DNA of 64,000 nt, from contig NZ_CP029356.1 in NCBI RefSeq assembly GCF_003130795.1, forward strand, positions 655,001 to 719,000. Direction: 5' to 3'. Each line of letters starts with the position of its first letter. The first letter of the stretch is position 1. A model generated the notes under the pieces. It worked only from the letters and a program-made list of their open reading frames with translations. It was not told where the DNA came from and ran no database searches. The position numbers and the translations under genes are program-made. The DNA is from Azospirillum thermophilum. Its GTDB lineage: Bacteria > Pseudomonadota > Alphaproteobacteria > Azospirillales > Azospirillaceae. Shown here in pieces: positions 19,209 through 27,324 of this stretch.

Positions 19209-20054
19209 TCAGCGGTCGGGTGCGGCCGCGGCGCCGGCGGGCAGGCCGTAACCGCCCGGCACCGCGCCGCCCGCCCGGGGGTCGGCGCGGTGCGCCTCCC
19301 GTCCGGCCGGATGCTCCTCACTGACGCCCAACTCGGCCAGCAGGCGGGAGCGCAGCGCGATGAAGCCGGGATCTCCGTGACGGCGCGGGCGGGCCAGCGG
19401 GATCGGGATGTCGGCGGCGATCCTGCCGTTCGCCATCACCACGGCGCGGTCGGCCAGCAGCAGCGCCTCGTCCACGTCATGGGTCACCAGAAGGACGGCG
19501 GGGGCATGGGCGCGCCACAGAGTCTCCACCAAGCCCTGCATGCGCATGCGGGTCAGCGCGTCCAGCGCGGCGAAGGGTTCGTCCAGCAGAAGCAGGCGCG
19601 GTTCGCGGACCAGGGCGCGGGCCAGCGCCGCCCGCTGCGCCTCGCCGCCCGACAGGGTCAGCGGCCACGCCCGGGCGCGGTGGGACAGCCCGACCTCCGC
19701 CAATGCCGCGAGGCCGCGGGCTTCGGCATCGGGGTGACGCAGGCCCAGCGTGACGTTGCGCAGCACCCGCATCCAGGGGACCAGCCGCGGCTCCTGGAAC
19801 ACCACGGCGCGCTCGTCCGGCACCTGCACGGTCCCCTCCGGCGCCGGGTCCAGCTTCGCCAGCGTGCGCAGCAGTGTGGACTTGCCGCAGCCGGAGCGGC
19901 CGAGCAGGGCGGTGAAGGAGCCCGGCTGGAGGTCGAGCGACAGGCCATCCAGCACATTGCCGTTGCCGAAGTTGCGGACGAGGCCGCGGACGCCGACGAC
20001 GGGCTTGCCGACCGCGGGCGGGGAGGCGGAAATCCGGGAAAGGGCGTGGCTCAT
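19209..20054 (-). CDS. SsuB-like ABC transporter ATP-binding protein
   Basis: A 281-residue ATPase with Walker A GRSGCGKST, Q-loop VVFQEPRLVPW, signature LSGGEAQRAALARAL, Walker B LLLLDEPFAALD and the H-loop in VLLVTHDVDEAL. The tail after about residue 240 is Gly/Ala/Pro-rich and longer than in E. coli SsuB. It sits directly after the permease gene with a 6-bp gap, forming a standard sulfonate/taurine importer. Confidence 0.93.
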   Translation of the reverse strand: MSHALSRISASPPAVGKPVVGVRGLVRNFGNGNVLDGLSLDLQPGSFTALLGRSGCGKSTLLRTLAKLDPAPEGTVQVPDERAVVFQEPRLVPWMRVLRNVTLGLRHPDAEARGLAALAEVGLSHRARAWPLTLSGGEAQRAALARALVREPRLLLLDEPFAALDALTRMRMQGLVETLWRAHAPAVLLVTHDVDEALLLADRAVVMANGRIAADIPIPLARPRRHGDPGFIALRSRLLAELGVSEEHPAGREAHRADPRAGGAVPGGYGLPAGAAAAPDR

Positions 20055-20060
20055 GGAGCG

Positions 20061-20873
20061 TCACTCCTTGATGAAGGCCGGGCGCCAGACCAGCGCCGAG
20101 CGTTCGATGAGGCGGACGGTCAGGTCGGCGAGCAGGCCGAGAATGGCGTAGACGATCAGGGCGACGATGATCACGTCGGTGCGCAGGAACTCCCGCGCCG
20201 TCATCGCCAGATAGCCGATGCCGCTGGAGGCGTTGATCTGCTCCCCGACCACCAGGCTGAGCCAGGCGACGCCGAGGGCATAGCGCAGCCCCGTCAGGAA
20301 GGCGGGCAGGGCGCCCGGCAGAATGACCTGGGCGATCAGTTCCCACCGGGTCAGACCCAGGGTGGAGACGGCCTCCACCACCTTGGCGTCGACGGTGCGG
20401 ATACCGGCGAACAGGTTCAGGTAGATCGGGAAGGCGGTGCCGAGCGCCACCAGGGCGATCTTCGGAGCCTCGCCGATGCCGAACCACAGGATGAACAGCG
20501 GCACCAGCGCCAGATGGGGCAGGGTGCGCAGCATCTGCAGCAGCGCGTCCAGCGCATCCTCGCCCCGCCGCGACAGGCCGGCGATCAGGGCGCAGACCGT
20601 TCCGGCCGAGACGCCGATGGCAAGCCCGGCGCTGACCCGGCCCAGCGAGACCAGCAGATGAACCGCCAGTTCGCCGCTGACCGTCAGGTCCCAGAAGGCC
20701 GCCAGGATCTGGCCGGGCGAGGGGATGGAGCGGGTGGAGATCCAGCCGAGCCCGACGCTGGCCTGCCACAGGACCAGCAACGCCAGCGGCACGGCACAGC
20801 GGCGGAGAACCGCCGGAAGCGTCAGGACGCGGGACCGGCGTCCCGTCGGTCTGGTCGCGGTGGCTGCCGTCAT
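20061..20873 (-). CDS. SsuC-like ABC transporter permease
   Basis: A 270-residue inner-membrane protein with about six membrane segments and the BPD-type EAA loop (EAVSTLGLTRWELIAQVILPGALP). It is the first gene of the 20873-to-13825 minus-strand operon, and its start has a GGGAGGGA ribosome-binding site. The order permease, ATPase, binding protein, monooxygenase, aldolase, second binding protein, SfnB-like protein describes a complete uptake and desulfonation unit. Confidence 0.93.
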   Translation of the reverse strand: MTAATATRPTGRRSRVLTLPAVLRRCAVPLALLVLWQASVGLGWISTRSIPSPGQILAAFWDLTVSGELAVHLLVSLGRVSAGLAIGVSAGTVCALIAGLSRRGEDALDALLQMLRTLPHLALVPLFILWFGIGEAPKIALVALGTAFPIYLNLFAGIRTVDAKVVEAVSTLGLTRWELIAQVILPGALPAFLTGLRYALGVAWLSLVVGEQINASSGIGYLAMTAREFLRTDVIIVALIVYAILGLLADLTVRLIERSALVWRPAFIKE

Positions 20874-20923
20874 GGTCCCTCCCGTGGCCGTTCAATTCGG
20901 TGGCTGCGGGAGGAATCGTATCT

Positions 20924-20938
20924 CTATTGTGTGAATAG
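20924..20938 (-). promoter_or_regulatory. LysR-type operator candidate before the first sulfur operon
   Basis: CTATT-GTGTG-AATAG is a 15-bp inverted repeat with the T-N11-A pattern recognised by LysR-type regulators. On the minus strand a possible -10 box (TACGAT) follows at about 20911-20916. The LysR protein encoded at 21001-21912 is the obvious candidate binder. Confidence 0.4.
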
Positions 20939-20966
20939 GAAAAACAAAAAACACAGTCATAACTGT
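20938..20966 (-). terminator. Possible terminator after the LysR gene
   Basis: On the minus strand the stem ACAGT-TATG-ACTGT is followed by GTTTTTTGTTTTT. The stem is only 5 bp, but the T-rich tail and the position just beyond the LysR stop codon fit a rho-independent terminator separating two sulfur operons. Confidence 0.45.
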
Positions 20967-21000
20967 TGAGAAAAAATCAACTTACGATATTAAAATGTAA

Positions 21001-21912
21001 TTACGACGCCTCTGTCTGATTCAGGACCGCAGGCAGCGAATTGGCGAGGATTGCATGCAGCCGGTCGACGGCGGGAGCCGCCGCGGAGGGCGCGCGGTGC
21101 AGTTCCAGCGGGACCGAACCCAGCGCCGGCAGGCCATGACGCTGCCCGAGGATCGTCAGCGTGTCCGGCAGGCCGAGCGGTGTGCGGACGGTCACACCCA
21201 GCCCGGCCTCCACCGCCGCCCACAAGCCGGAAAGGCTGGGGCTGGTGAAGGTGATGCGCCAGGGGCACCCGTCGCCGTCCAGCCGTTCGATGCCGTGCTG
21301 GCGGAACATGCAGGGCGCGTCGAGCAGGGCGAGCGGCAAAGGACTTTCCGGATCGGGGCGAAAGCCCCCGTGCGCCACCCAGACCACAGGAAGATGGGCC
21401 AGCGTCGCCACGCCATTGCCGGATGCTGCTCCGGCCGGATTGCCGCCGATCTCGCCGAAGGCCAGGGCAAGATCGAGCGCGCCTTGCGCTACCCGCTCGC
21501 GCAGTTCGCGTCCGCGGCCGACCTGGGCCTCGACATGGACGCGCGGGTGGGCGCGGTGGAAAGCGCCGAGCACCGCGGGCAGCCGGCGTTCCGCCAGATC
21601 CTGCGGAAAGCCGACCCGCACGGTGCCGTCCATTGCCCGGCCGCGGGCGGCCGACAGGGCTTCGTCGTTCAGCGCGACGATGCGGCGGGCGTAGCCCAGC
21701 AGCAGGTCGCCGGCATCGGTCAGCGCCACCGTGCGGCCGGCCTTGCGGAACAGCGGCTGGCCGACCTGCTCCTCCAGCTTCTTCATCTGCAGGCTGATCG
21801 CCGACTGGGTCCGTCCCAGCCGCTCGGCGGCGCGGGCGAAGCCGCCATGCTCCATGGCGATCACCATCGCCCGCAGCACGTCCATGTCGAGGTTGGTGGG
21901 ACGCATCGCCAT
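21001..21912 (-). CDS. LysR-family transcriptional regulator of the sulfur genes
   Basis: A 303-residue LysR protein starting at the ATG at 21912. The N-terminal winged HTH is clear (NLDMDVLRAMVIAMEHGGFA, then AERLGRTQSAISLQMKKLEE). The effector domain follows from about residue 95. It is the final gene of the 28895-to-21001 minus-strand run, 29 bp after a binding-protein gene, and lies immediately upstream of the next sulfur operon, so it may control either or both. Its likely effector is a sulfur metabolite, by analogy with CysB/Cbl, but that is inference. Confidence 0.88.
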   Translation of the reverse strand: MAMRPTNLDMDVLRAMVIAMEHGGFARAAERLGRTQSAISLQMKKLEEQVGQPLFRKAGRTVALTDAGDLLLGYARRIVALNDEALSAARGRAMDGTVRVGFPQDLAERRLPAVLGAFHRAHPRVHVEAQVGRGRELRERVAQGALDLALAFGEIGGNPAGAASGNGVATLAHLPVVWVAHGGFRPDPESPLPLALLDAPCMFRQHGIERLDGDGCPWRITFTSPSLSGLWAAVEAGLGVTVRTPLGLPDTLTILGQRHGLPALGSVPLELHRAPSAAAPAVDRLHAILANSLPAVLNQTEAS

Positions 21913-21941
21913 CGCGTCGCCCTTGGGCCGTTCCGGCGCCG

Positions 21942-22937
21942 TCAGGCCGGCAGCACGCTGTTGAAGCCGGGATCGAAGATCGCCGCCGCGTCCAGCCGTT
22001 TCTGGATGATGCCGAACTCCCGCCAGACGTCGGCGGTGGCCTGCTGGTCGGTGATGACCCTGGCGTCGATGGCGACCGGCCGCGCCCGCTCGACGCCGAA
22101 GGTGTGGCGGGCGATGGCTGGATCGACGCCGACCGCCCTGGCCCAGATGTCGGCATAGGCGGTGCTGTTCTCCAGGGCCCACAGCCGTGCGGCGGCGGTC
22201 CGGCGGATCAGGTCGGCCAGCGCCTCGCGCTTGGTGGTGATCGTCTCCAGCGTGGCGGACTGGTAGGACAGACCGCTCATCAGCCCGGTTCCGGTCACGA
22301 CCGCGCGGGCGCCGTCCACCAGCAGCGCCTGCGACACGTAGATCCCCCAGCTCGACCAGGCGTCGATGGAGCCGGCGGCCAGCGCCGACTTGGCGTCCGA
22401 CGGCAGCAGGAAGGCGATCTTCACGTCATCGGGCTTCAAGCCGTTCGCTTTCAGCGCGGCCAGCACGAGATAATGGCCGATGGAGCCGCGCCCGGTGCCG
22501 ATGGTCTTGCCCTTCAGGTCGGCGACGCTGCCGATCGCGGATGCGCCCGGCACAAGGATGGTCGTGCTCTGCGGGTTGGAGCGCACGGCGCCGATGATCT
22601 TGGCCGAGGTGCCGGCGGCCAGCGCGAAGGTGGTCGGCGCATCGCCGGCATAGCCGACCTCGATGGCGCCGGCGTTCAGCGCCTCCAGCAGCGGGGCGGC
22701 GGCCGGGAACTGGCTCCATTCGATGCGGTAGGGCAGGTCGGCCAGAAGACCGGCGGCCTCCAGCACCGATTGCACGCCGCCCTTCTGGTCTCCGACCTTC
22801 AGCACGGTACCGGCGGGAATGGCCGCCCGCGCCGCCGGGATGCCGAGGGGCGACAATCCGGCGGCCACGGCACCGGCGCCGAGGCCGAGGACACCGCGCC
22901 GCGACAGCGGGGGGAGCGAACGGGAAAACGATGGCAT
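21942..22937 (-). CDS. SsuA-like ABC transporter substrate-binding protein
   Basis: A 331-residue secreted binding protein; the start at 22937 begins a signal with an RR pair (LSRRGVLGLGAGAVAAGLSP, cleaved near ARAA). The mature part has VLKVGDQKGGVQSVLEAAG, ALNAGAIEVGYAGDAPTTFA and DLKGKTIGTGRGSIGHY, typical of the SsuA/aliphatic-sulfonate group. Its partners are probably the permease and ATPase at 25220-27084 in the same operon. It is a different paralogue from the proteins at 15061 and 18145. Confidence 0.9.
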   Translation of the reverse strand: MPSFSRSLPPLSRRGVLGLGAGAVAAGLSPLGIPAARAAIPAGTVLKVGDQKGGVQSVLEAAGLLADLPYRIEWSQFPAAAPLLEALNAGAIEVGYAGDAPTTFALAAGTSAKIIGAVRSNPQSTTILVPGASAIGSVADLKGKTIGTGRGSIGHYLVLAALKANGLKPDDVKIAFLLPSDAKSALAAGSIDAWSSWGIYVSQALLVDGARAVVTGTGLMSGLSYQSATLETITTKREALADLIRRTAAARLWALENSTAYADIWARAVGVDPAIARHTFGVERARPVAIDARVITDQQATADVWREFGIIQKRLDAAAIFDPGFNSVLPA

Positions 22938-22948
22938 GGCTCTCTCCG

Positions 22949-24553
22949 TCAGATGACGCGGAAATTGTGGGCGCCGTCGCGCTTGAGCTGTTCGACCAGT
23001 TCGAGTTCCCAGTCGATGTAGCCCTGCATGGCGGCGGCGCTGTTGTCGGTGCCCTCGTAGGGACGCTTGTAGACGTCGTCGGGATCGGGTCCCAGCCGGT
23101 TGAGGTCGGTGCTGAGCGGCAGCCCGGCCGCCACCCAGCCCTTGGTGCCGCCCTCCAGCAGCAGCGGGCGCCGATCGGCGGGAAAGTCGGCGACGGCGTA
23201 GCGGGTCAGCGTGCCGTCGCCGCAGGTCAGCACCGGCCTTACCCCCTTTGGCAGACGGGCGATGGTCCCGGCCAGCCGGGCGCGGGTGGAGAACCATGCC
23301 CCCGGAATGTGGCCGGCGCGGTAGCGCGGGCTGCGGGTGATGTCGATCACCGCCGCTTCGCCGTTCTCCAGCAGGGGGAGCAGGTCGTGCGGAGAGATGA
23401 CCTCCGCCCCGACCTCCGGCGCCGGGGGCAGGCGGCGGCGGTCGGGACCGCTCTCGGCGCCCAGGGCGGGGACGTCGCCCTCCAGCACATGCACCTCCCA
23501 GCCGAGCTGGGCGAGCCAGGAAGCGGTCATGTCGGCGCGCGGACCGCCGCCGCCCGCCGGATCGTCGGCCAGCACGATGCGCGCTCCCCGCACCGCCACA
23601 AACTCGTCGGTCGCCTGGACGAGCTGGCCGCCGGCGGCATGGCGGAAGCCCGCCGGATGGCCGGCCTCATACTCGTCCGGCGTGCGCACGTCGAAGAGGT
23701 GGAGTGTGCGGCGCTCGTCACTGCGGAAGCGGTCCAGCGTCGCCGCGTCGATCCTGCCGACCCCGGCCCGGTCGGCGACGGCGCGCGCCGCCCGGCGGCC
23801 TCTGGCGTCGCCTTCGGCGGACACCTCGGGGAAGCGCTCCCCGCGCCCGCTGTCGAGGGTCAGCCCGGCCAGCGTCCAGCCGATGGTGCCGTTGCGCAGA
23901 GCCGCCACCCGGTTCGGGATGCCGGCATTGACCAGCGACTGGGTGCCGATGATCGACCGCGTGCGGCCGGCGCAGTTCACCACCACCAGCGTGTCCGGAT
24001 TGGGGGCGATGTCGTGGATGCGCTTGACCAGCTCCGCCCCCGGCACGCTGATGCCGCCGGGGATCGACATGGTGCGGTACTCCTCGAAGCGGCGGGCGTC
24101 GAGGATGACCAGATCGGCCTTGGCGTCGATCAGCGCCTTGACCTCCCCGGCGGGCAGCGAGGGGGTGTGGCGATGATGCTCCACCCACTCGCCGAAGGCC
24201 TTGCTGGGCACGTTCACGTCCCGGTAGACCTCGAAGCCGGCGGCGATCCAGCCGGCCAGACCACCTTCCAGCAGCGTCACGTCGCCGTAGCCCAGCGTCT
24301 GCAGCCGGCGGGCGGCCGGCTCGGCATACCCCTCGCCGTTGTCGTAGACGGTGATCGGAACGTCGCGGCGCGGCAGCAGGTCGTAGGCCAGCAGCTCGAC
24401 CCGGCTGAGCGGCACCGACACCGCGAACAGCGGGTGGGCCAGCGAATAGGGGCCTTCCTCCCGTGCGTCGAGCAGGGCGACCTCGTCGCGCTCGATCCAG
24501 GCGCGGCGGATGTCGGCGGGGTGGCGGGTGGACAGCGGTGCGGCTGCGGTCAT
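22949..24553 (-). CDS. Four-domain rhodanese (sulfurtransferase) protein
   Basis: A 534-residue protein built from four rhodanese domains (about 10-110, 130-235, 268-365 and 385-490). Domains 2 and 4 have the catalytic cysteine (Cys194 in VVVNCAGRTRS, Cys444 in VLTCGDGTLT). In domains 1 and 3 the position is Asp (ITVYDNGEGYAEP, IVLADDPAGG), so these look inactive. Proteins of this kind move sulfane sulfur from thiosulfate or persulfides. It follows a thiol dioxygenase gene by 14 bp, suggesting it handles sulfur oxidised or released from a thiol. Start chosen at the ATG at 24553; upstream codons in the frame are not protein-like. Confidence 0.92.
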   Translation of the reverse strand: MTAAAPLSTRHPADIRRAWIERDEVALLDAREEGPYSLAHPLFAVSVPLSRVELLAYDLLPRRDVPITVYDNGEGYAEPAARRLQTLGYGDVTLLEGGLAGWIAAGFEVYRDVNVPSKAFGEWVEHHRHTPSLPAGEVKALIDAKADLVILDARRFEEYRTMSIPGGISVPGAELVKRIHDIAPNPDTLVVVNCAGRTRSIIGTQSLVNAGIPNRVAALRNGTIGWTLAGLTLDSGRGERFPEVSAEGDARGRRAARAVADRAGVGRIDAATLDRFRSDERRTLHLFDVRTPDEYEAGHPAGFRHAAGGQLVQATDEFVAVRGARIVLADDPAGGGGPRADMTASWLAQLGWEVHVLEGDVPALGAESGPDRRRLPPAPEVGAEVISPHDLLPLLENGEAAVIDITRSPRYRAGHIPGAWFSTRARLAGTIARLPKGVRPVLTCGDGTLTRYAVADFPADRRPLLLEGGTKGWVAAGLPLSTDLNRLGPDPDDVYKRPYEGTDNSAAAMQGYIDWELELVEQLKRDGAHNFRVI

Positions 24554-24567
24554 GATGCTTCGGATCC

Positions 24568-25206
24568 TCAGGCGGCGTGGGGGACGGGCTGCGAGCGGTC
24601 CCACAGGTTGGGCAGGGCGCTGTTGGCGTAGCCGGAGATGAAGGGCTTGCGCCGGCCGGTCAGCGGGTCGAACACCGACCGCCGGATGGCGCCGATGTTG
24701 CCGCCATAGACGTGGATGCTGATGGAGGGCCGGTCGGGCAGCGCGTTGGCGATGGCGTGGACGTCGCCGATGCGGGGCGACACCGCCTCGACCGAACCGG
24801 CCTCCAGGATCTCGGACGGAAAGGCGACGGGCGGGCCGCCCTCGCGCGGCAGGTCATAGCGTTGCGAGAGCTCCGCCCCGCGCAGAATGCCGACGAGGCC
24901 CCAGACCGTATGATCATGGATCGGCGTCCGCTGCCCCGGCCCCCAGACGAAGCTGACGACGGAGAAGCGTTCGTAGGGGTCGCAATGCAGCAGATATTGC
25001 CGGTAATGCACCGGATCCGGCCGGGCGTAGGCCTCGGGCAGCCAGTCGTCGGCCGCGATCAGGTCGGCCAGCAGGAGGCGGCCGGCGTCCAGCAGCGCGG
25101 CCTCGTCGTCGCCGACCCGCTCCACCAGCCGGGTGAAGTCGGCGATGAAGCCGCGCAGGCGGGGCAGGTTGGGGATGGATGTATCGGGCGTGATGCGGTC
25201 GGACAT
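24568..25206 (-). CDS. Cysteine dioxygenase-family thiol dioxygenase
   Basis: A 212-residue cupin of the cysteine dioxygenase family. The iron-binding His pair is in TPIHDHTVWGLVGILRG and the third His is probably the one in GDVHAIANA. The GPGQRTPIHDH form, with Gln where mammalian enzymes have Arg, resembles bacterial 3-mercaptopropionate dioxygenases. Such enzymes convert a thiol to a sulfinate using oxygen. Co-transcription with a rhodanese protein, an ABC importer and a CoA ligase suggests catabolism of an imported thiol acid such as 3-mercaptopropionate or mercaptosuccinate. The substrate is inferred. Confidence 0.88.
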   Translation of the reverse strand: MSDRITPDTSIPNLPRLRGFIADFTRLVERVGDDEAALLDAGRLLLADLIAADDWLPEAYARPDPVHYRQYLLHCDPYERFSVVSFVWGPGQRTPIHDHTVWGLVGILRGAELSQRYDLPREGGPPVAFPSEILEAGSVEAVSPRIGDVHAIANALPDRPSISIHVYGGNIGAIRRSVFDPLTGRRKPFISGYANSALPNLWDRSQPVPHAA

Positions 25207-25219
25207 GGTGTCGGTGTCC

Positions 25220-26014
25220 TCACCAGGTCTCGGCCAGGCCGAGAAGGTCGAGAATGCGGTGGCGCAGCTCGGTCAGAACCGGGTCGCCGCGATGGCGGGG
25301 ATAGGGGCGGTCGACGGGCAGGTCGGCCTTGATGCGGGCCGGGCGTCCGCTGAACACGATCACGCGGGTCGCCATGAACAGCGCCTCCTCGATGTCGTGG
25401 GTCACCAGAAGCCCGGTGAAGCCGGCTCTGCGCCACAGGTCGACCAGTTCGCTCTGCATGGCCAGCCGGGTCAGGCTGTCCAGCTTGCCAAGGGGTTCAT
25501 CCAGGATCAGCAGACGGGGGTCGTTGACCAGCGCGCGGGCCAGCGCCGCCCGCTGGGCCATGCCGCCCGAAAGCTGGTGCGGATAGGCCTTCTCGAAGCC
25601 GGCCAATCCGACCAAAGCCAGCGCCTTGTCCACCCGGTGGCCCTGGGAGCGCAGCAGGCCGCGCGCCTCCAGCCCCAGGGCGACGTTGTCGCGCACGGTG
25701 CGCCAGGGGTAGAGCGTCGGGTCCTGGAAGACGACGACGCGCGACGGGTCGGGTCCGGCGATCGGGCGGCCGTCTGCCAGGATGCGGCCGCGGCCGGGCG
25801 GCTCCAGCCCGGCAACCAGGCGCAGCAGGGTGGATTTGCCGCAGCCGCTCGGCCCCAGCAGGGCGACCAGTTCGCCGGGCTCGACCCGCAGCTCCACCCC
25901 GTCGAGCACCGGCAGCGGCGCGCCGTGCAGGTCGAAGCCGTGGCTGACCGCCTGCACGTCGATCGCCATGCCGGCCGTCATGCCGGCGGTCTCGGCAGTC
26001 TCAAGCGCTACCAT
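25220..26014 (-). CDS. ABC transporter ATP-binding protein, SsuB/TauB type
   Basis: A 264-residue ATPase with Walker [11 protein letters not shown]-loop VVFQDPTLYPW, signature LSGGMAQRAALARAL, Walker B LLILDEPLGKLD and LLVTHDIEEAL. The start at 26014 has an AAGGGA ribosome-binding site and overlaps the permease stop codon by 7 bp, showing tight coupling. The same frame stays open far upstream, but that is a shadow of the permease gene. Confidence 0.93.
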   Translation of the reverse strand: MVALETAETAGMTAGMAIDVQAVSHGFDLHGAPLPVLDGVELRVEPGELVALLGPSGCGKSTLLRLVAGLEPPGRGRILADGRPIAGPDPSRVVVFQDPTLYPWRTVRDNVALGLEARGLLRSQGHRVDKALALVGLAGFEKAYPHQLSGGMAQRAALARALVNDPRLLILDEPLGKLDSLTRLAMQSELVDLWRRAGFTGLLVTHDIEEALFMATRVIVFSGRPARIKADLPVDRPYPRHRGDPVLTELRHRILDLLGLAETW

Positions 26015-27084
26015 TTCAGCATTCCCTTCTGCCAGGCGAGCAGGCGGTCGCGGACGCGGAACAGCAGCGCGACCAGACCGGAGCAGAGCAGCGCCATCAC
26101 CAGCAGGGCCGCATACATGTTGCCGTAGGCGGCCCAGCCCTGGGCCCATTGCAGGTACCAGCCGACGCCCGACTTCACCCCAAGCATCTCCGCCACCACC
26201 AGCACGGCGAAGGAGGCGCCGAGCCCCATGAACAGACCGACGAAGACATGCGGCATCGCCGCCGGAACGGCGACCTTCAGCACCAGGAAGCGCTGCGAGG
26301 CGCCCAGCGTGCGGGCGATGTCGTAATAGGCGCTGTTGACGCCGGCGACGCCCGACCAGGTCAGCACCGTCACCGGAACGCCGCTCGCCAGCGCGATCAG
26401 GAACACGCTGGCGCTCCAGCTCGTCGGGAAGGCGAAGAAGGCGATGGGCAGCCAGGCGGTCGCCGGCAGCGGACCGATCAGCCGCAGCACCGGGTGGACC
26501 CAGTAGCCGACCGCGCGCGACCAGCCGATGGCGACGCCCGTCACCACGCCGAGCACCGATCCGACGGCAAAACCGGTGACCAGCAGCTTCAACGAGGCGG
26601 CGAAACAGTCGAGCAGCCGCGGCCAGTCGTCGAGATAGACCTCCAGCAGCGCCTGCGGCGGCACGAAGAAGGGCCGCGGCAGCAGGCCGAGCTTGGCGGT
26701 CAGGATCTCCCAGCCGGTCAACGCCAGCGCCAGCGCGATCAGCCAGGGCACCGCTGCCGACAGTCCGGCGACGGCCGAGGCCAGCCGGCCGCGCGGCGTC
26801 GGGCGGATGGCCGTGGACAGCGGTGCCGCCAGCGCCAGCAGCCCGGCGGCCACCACCAGCAGGCTCGCGAACTCGCCGGTCCGCTCCCACTCTTCCGCAT
26901 CGGGCCACAGGGCCGTCACCCCGGCGGCAAGGAGCCACAGCAGGGCGGCGGCGGAAAAGCGCAGCAGACGCCCGGCCGGCAGGCCGCCGTCCGGCAAAGC
27001 CCCGCCACCCGGCAAGGCTCCGCCACCCGGCAAGGCTCCGCCATTGACCGCCGGCAGGGCGGCGGCCGTGTCGTTCACGCTCAT
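26008..27084 (-). CDS. ABC transporter permease, SsuC type, with extended N-terminus
   Basis: A 358-residue permease. The C-terminal 250 residues are a normal SsuC-like domain with EAA loop DIARTLGASQRFLVLKVAVP. The first 110 residues are an addition: a Gly/Ala/Leu/Pro repeat (GGALPG units, residues 15-36) and two extra hydrophobic segments (about 40-58 and 74-95). The glycine-proline repeat comes from a tandem 18-bp DNA repeat at about 26992-27043. It pairs with the ATPase that overlaps its 3' end. Confidence 0.92.
   Translation of the reverse strand: MSVNDTAAALPAVNGGALPGGGALPGGGALPDGGLPAGRLLRFSAAALLWLLAAGVTALWPDAEEWERTGEFASLLVVAAGLLALAAPLSTAIRPTPRGRLASAVAGLSAAVPWLIALALALTGWEILTAKLGLLPRPFFVPPQALLEVYLDDWPRLLDCFAASLKLLVTGFAVGSVLGVVTGVAIGWSRAVGYWVHPVLRLIGPLPATAWLPIAFFAFPTSWSASVFLIALASGVPVTVLTWSGVAGVNSAYYDIARTLGASQRFLVLKVAVPAAMPHVFVGLFMGLGASFAVLVVAEMLGVKSGVGWYLQWAQGWAAYGNMYAALLVMALLCSGLVALLFRVRDRLLAWQKGMLKW
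26992..27043. repeat. 18-bp tandem repeat in the permease gene
   Basis: The unit CCGCCACCCGGCAAGGCT occurs twice exactly, with a diverged copy (GCCGTCCGGCAAAGC) next to it. Because the unit is a multiple of three, copy changes would add or remove GGALPG without breaking the reading frame. Confidence 0.7.
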
Positions 27085-27324
27085 GATGGTCCTCCGGTTC
27101 GGCCGGATGAGCGGCCGTTACGGCAAGTGGGTGGAAAGAGGGCCGCCGCGTCCGAGCCACCCGGCCCCGGCGGTCCTCCGGCGTCCGGGTTCAGGCGGCA
27201 ATGCCGGAGTGTGCCGCCGCAAGGGCGGGGGCCCCTGTGCCGGCTCGTTCGGCAACCGGGCCGTCGGGGTGGCGACGGGAAGATGGGTGTCCGGCATGGG
27301 AGCGGTCTCCGTCGAAGAAGGGGA
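27085..27324. other. 240-bp gap between the ligase and permease genes
   Basis: No gene I can support; it separates the CoA-ligase stop from the permease start on the same strand. Several short frames stay open, but without recognisable features or ribosome-binding sites. Its GC level stays high, so it is probably an untranslated spacer or an internal promoter region. Confidence 0.3.

Noticed and set aside
16973..19321. A 782-residue frame suggesting a fusion of an SsuD-like protein with a long N-terminal domain
   Set aside because: The part upstream of 18100 is Arg/Pro/Gly-rich, has no domain and coincides with the real SsuA-like gene in another frame. The ATG at 18100 starts a complete SsuD-like protein.
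25220..27160. A 646-residue minus-strand frame joining the ATPase to upstream sequence
   Set aside because: The upstream half is a shadow of the permease gene; the ATPase has its own ribosome-binding site and start at 26014.
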